Of a stretch of DNA of 64,000 bases, positions 61,431 through 64,000 are shown piece by piece. Under the pieces are notes generated by a model. That model did no database searches, was not told the origin of the DNA, and worked only from the letters and a program-made list of their open reading frames with translations. The stretch is from Lagopus muta (taxonomy: Eukaryota; Chordata; Aves; Galliformes; Phasianidae): NCBI RefSeq assembly GCF_023343835.1, contig NC_064443.1, positions 8,866,001 to 8,930,000 on the forward strand. Direction: 5' to 3'. Within the stretch, counting starts at the first letter, position 1, and each line of letters begins with the position of its first letter. The translations under genes were made by a program, and so were the position numbers.

Positions 61431-61609
61431 AGCACTTCCCCGCCACGCCGCCAGGGGGCGCTGCGAAGGGACGCGGCGATGGGCGCGGTCTAGGCGGGGG
61501 CGCGGTCTCACCGGCGGGGCACGGGGAGGAGGCGTGGCGGCGCGGTGACGCACGGGGGCGCGTCTCGGCGGGGCGGCACGGGCCGGCGGCGCGGAGCGGT
61601 ACCGCAGCC
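61430..61609 (+). promoter_or_regulatory. NCKIPSD: NCKIPSD CpG-island promoter and 5' UTR
   Basis: Dense CpG and GC boxes without a TATA box, ending at the NCKIPSD ATG. A near-perfect CTCF-type site CCGCCAGGGGGCGCTG lies at 61448-61463 in plus orientation. The start site is expected within about 100 bp upstream of the ATG. The island continues past exon 1 to about 62030. Confidence 0.75.
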
Positions 61610-61780
61610 ATGTACCGGGCCCTGTACAGCTTCCGCTCGGCCGAGCCCAACTCGCTGCCGTTCGCCGCCGGGGAGACGTTCCTGCTGCTGGAGCGCAGCA
61701 ACCAGCACTGGTGGCTCGTCACGCGGGCCGGCTCCGGGGAGACGGGCTACGCGCCGGCCTCCTACCTCCAGCGGCTGCAG
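61610..61780 (+). CDS. NCKIPSD: NCK-interacting protein with SH3 domain (SPIN90/DIP), first coding exon
   Basis: SPIN90 binds Nck, N-WASP and Arp2/3 and acts in actin nucleation and endocytosis. Only coding exon 1 is present: ATG at 61610-61612 to the donor CTGCAG|GTGGGC at 61780, 57 codons in phase 0. It encodes essentially the whole N-terminal SH3 domain: MYRALYSF (ALYxY-type start), SLPFAAGETFLLLE (RT-loop region), the WW pair in QHWWLV, and GYAPASYL, which supplies the Gly, Pro and Tyr of the ligand groove. It agrees closely with human NCKIPSD as I recall it. The remaining exons (proline-rich region and the leucine-rich C-terminal domain) are not within the window. The frame stays open upstream into the minisatellite, but conservation begins at this Met. 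Its position after IP6K2 matches the human neighbourhood. Confidence 0.95.
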
Positions 61781-64000
61781 GTGGGCCGGGGGCGGCGGGC
61801 CCCGGGGGAGCAGCGGAGGGCGGGGAGCCGCGCGCCGGGGCGGCACGAGTGGGTGTCGCACCGCGGTGGCTGCGGTAGCGGAGCGCTCCGGGTCTCGCGC
61901 CCGAGGTGCCGGCCGTGCGGTGATGCCGTGCAGTGCGGCTGTGCGCCGTGCGGGCGGCCGGCCGGGCGCGGGGACGCCGGGGTACGGGAACGCGGGGCTG
62001 ACAGCAGCCTGGCGGCGGCTCGTCCTGCCTCCGGGCGCACGGCTGGCGTCTGTATAAGCCCTTAAGCAGTTTACGGGCGCTATTCATTTACAGGGCGAAG
62101 GCCTTATTTAAAGCCCCGCGGTGGCACTGCTCCGGGCTGCTGCTCCTGCAGCCCCTTCTGTGCTGCCCGTCGGGCACGATGTGATGTGTGCTCGTCACGG
62201 TGGGCAGCCGCCTTCTGCCCTGCGGCCTTCTGGAGCGGCCCTCCAGCGCTGCCCCGCTGTGGTCGTTCTGGTTTCAAAATCTTCCAGGAAAAAGCATTTT
62301 GCTTTTGAACTTATGTTTGTTATTCACGTTATGTTTTGCTGTAGCCCCAAAGCACTCAGAGGTCGCTCACCATCTGCTGTGGGTGACCCCAGCAGTCTGT
62401 TGGTTGCCCACTGACACTCAAGTAGAGCTGCTCATGACCCTGTGATGCTCAGTTCAGCTGCGGCTTCCCCGGTGCTCGTGGAGCTCATAGCAGGAAACAG
62501 ACAAGCTTTTCCTGCAGCCTCTCATCTTCATTTGGTGATGAAGTTTCTGGAGCCAGAACTCTCCTAGTGGTGCAGGAGGCAGCAGGACCCAAACTGCTGT
62601 CCTGCAGCTGTGGTAGTGCCCTATCTGTGTTATTCTGATGAGCTGAAGTCAACCTGCATGGCAGTGGGGCCCTGCATGGGAGAGCATCCTCTGGCTGAGC
62701 TGGGCTGTGGCCATTTGCTGAGCGTCAGCCTCCTGACCAACCTCAGCTTTAAAAAGGCACTGATGCCAATTAGTAACAGTCCTTTGCAAGGCAAATTAAT
62801 TCCGCCCCAATCACAACAGGGAAAATGCAGCTCCTGATTAGCAAGGAGAGCGACTGGCCAACAGGAGTCACCATTGTAAAGCGAGGCATGGCTGTCAGCA
62901 GTGCGTCAGGCTCCAGGTGAGTGCCAGCAGCAGCTCTGAGCCCTTGCAGCAATGCTGGGGGGAGCACGGGGCTGCTTTCCTAGTGCCACCCACTGCTGGG
63001 AGCATCAGCTTCCTTCTGATTTGCAGGTTTGCCCTGTGTCCAGGCCCTGCTGGCTCAGGCTGTGTTCCCTGTGTCGGCAGAGGTGTTAACATTGCCTGGT
63101 GAGGAGGGGAGTGGTAGCTCTGAGCCGTTCTGGTGAGAACATGGACACAGCTGAGAGCACAGTGAGCAATTTAAGGATGCCTCAGGTTGCTCTATCTTTT
63201 TCTGCAGGAACAAACAGGCATGTGATAAAAATAAGACTGCTTCACGCAGCCTAGCAACAACTTAGAATTCTCCTGCAGCATAAGCAAATGCACAGAGGCA
63301 CAGCACAGGTGATCCTGGTTGGATAGGCACGGGGATGGTGTTTCATTACCTCAGCTGAAGAGAAGGGAGGGTTTTGGAAAGGAGTGAAGCGTGAGCTCCC
63401 TTTGCTTGCAGGAAACCCCTTCATCCTGATGCATTCTGTAGTATTGACACATGCCCTGGGCTTACGTGGCTGCTTTTCTACAAGGACAGCAAACAGGTCA
63501 GTTCAGCAGCACCTCCTGGAGCTGGTATTGATGTGATTTGGGTCAGAAGGTGAGCAGACGGCTGTGGCACTGACCATCTCCTGCACTGCCGTGGAGCCCG
63601 AATCGCCATGTGTCATCAGTTCCAGATCTGCCACAGCTTGTAATGGGCGTGAGAGCTTAATCAGAGTGCTCGCACAGATCCTGAATAAGCACTTAGACTA
63701 AAAATAAAGTTTTATTTTGGAGAATAAGCAGCTGGTAGTGCTGTGCAGCTGAGGCTGTGTTTCTCAATACATGTAAGGAGCTGAAAAATGAGGCATTTTT
63801 TTTCTGGGCTGTCACAATAAGAGATGCTATCCTAGCAGAGCTGCTGATGCTTCAAAATGAAGTTTCATTCTTGAGATTAAATGACAGTCAGGGGAATTAA
63901 CCATTTCTAATTACTGCAGCTAAAGATTGAACATCTTGGCCAGAAGTTGTGCAATCTTTCACAGTTCTGAATGATTAAAGTAGAAATGCACTAATGGTCT
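61781..64000 (+). other. NCKIPSD: NCKIPSD intron 1, incomplete
   Basis: CpG-rich at first, then ordinary unique sequence to the window edge. I searched by eye for the next exon (expected to encode a sequence like GLEQDVLQAIDRAIE) and did not find it. AT-rich sequence with ATTA/TAAT cores fills 63650-64000. Confidence 0.6.

Noticed and set aside
61145-62065. 306-codon plus-strand frame that includes NCKIPSD exon 1
   Set aside because: The NCKIPSD SH3 part is real, but the upstream portion translates the minisatellite and CpG island and the downstream portion reads past the splice donor. The family start at MYRAL is preferred.
1-64000. tRNA, rRNA, snoRNA, miRNA or CRISPR-type arrays
   Set aside because: I looked for tRNA box motifs, regular direct-repeat/spacer patterns and obvious long hairpins and found none convincing. 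Covariance-model searches would be needed to exclude small RNAs in introns.

Overview
The window reads as bird genomic DNA, most likely from a galliform (chicken, turkey or quail group). The mobile DNA I can recognise is CR1 LINE sequence with the typical avian CR1 3' end, introns are compact, promoters are CpG islands, and the encoded proteins align closely with vertebrate orthologues recalled from memory. I see no bacterial, plasmid or phage features, no RNA genes and no CRISPR array.

Layout: (1) 1-3600, the last three coding exons and 3' UTR of FLNB (+). (2) 3600-5960, intergenic, with an orphan CpG-rich patch at 4.26-4.63 kb. (3) 5960-9450, the complete DNASE1L3 coding region (-), eight coding exons, 307 aa, tail-to-tail with FLNB. 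(4) 9450-15000, intergenic, with two 5'-truncated CR1 LINEs pointing away from each other and a degenerate C-rich minisatellite. (5) 15030-25490, ABHD6 (+): CpG-island promoter, one likely and one possible non-coding 5' exon, eight coding exons, 338 aa. (6) 25.5-37.4 kb, a 12-kb gene-free stretch with a long CCCT/TTCC microsatellite, an orphan CpG-rich patch with a strong CTCF-like site, and CR1 scraps. (7) 37.44-56.56 kb, IP6K2 (+): distal CpG-island promoter, ~11.5 kb first intron with CR1 copies, a second CpG island next to the ATG exon, six coding exons, 424 aa. (8) 56.6-61.4 kb, intergenic, ending in a second C-rich minisatellite. (9) 61.4-64 kb, the promoter and first coding exon of NCKIPSD (+), whose remaining exons lie beyond the window.

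The genes do not form a pathway: an actin crosslinker, a secreted DNase, an endocannabinoid hydrolase, an inositol phosphate kinase and an SH3 actin/endocytosis adaptor. As I recall the human map, FLNB-DNASE1L3-ABHD6 is a 3p14.3 block and IP6K2-NCKIPSD a 3p21.31 block, so the 25.5-37.4 kb stretch would hold an ancestral rearrangement junction. I found no undescribed multi-gene system. The more interesting signals are regulatory and structural: orphan CpG/CTCF sites, paired promoter-proximal minisatellites, a repeat serving as a splice-site pyrimidine tract, and dual IP6K2 promoters with an overlapping uORF.
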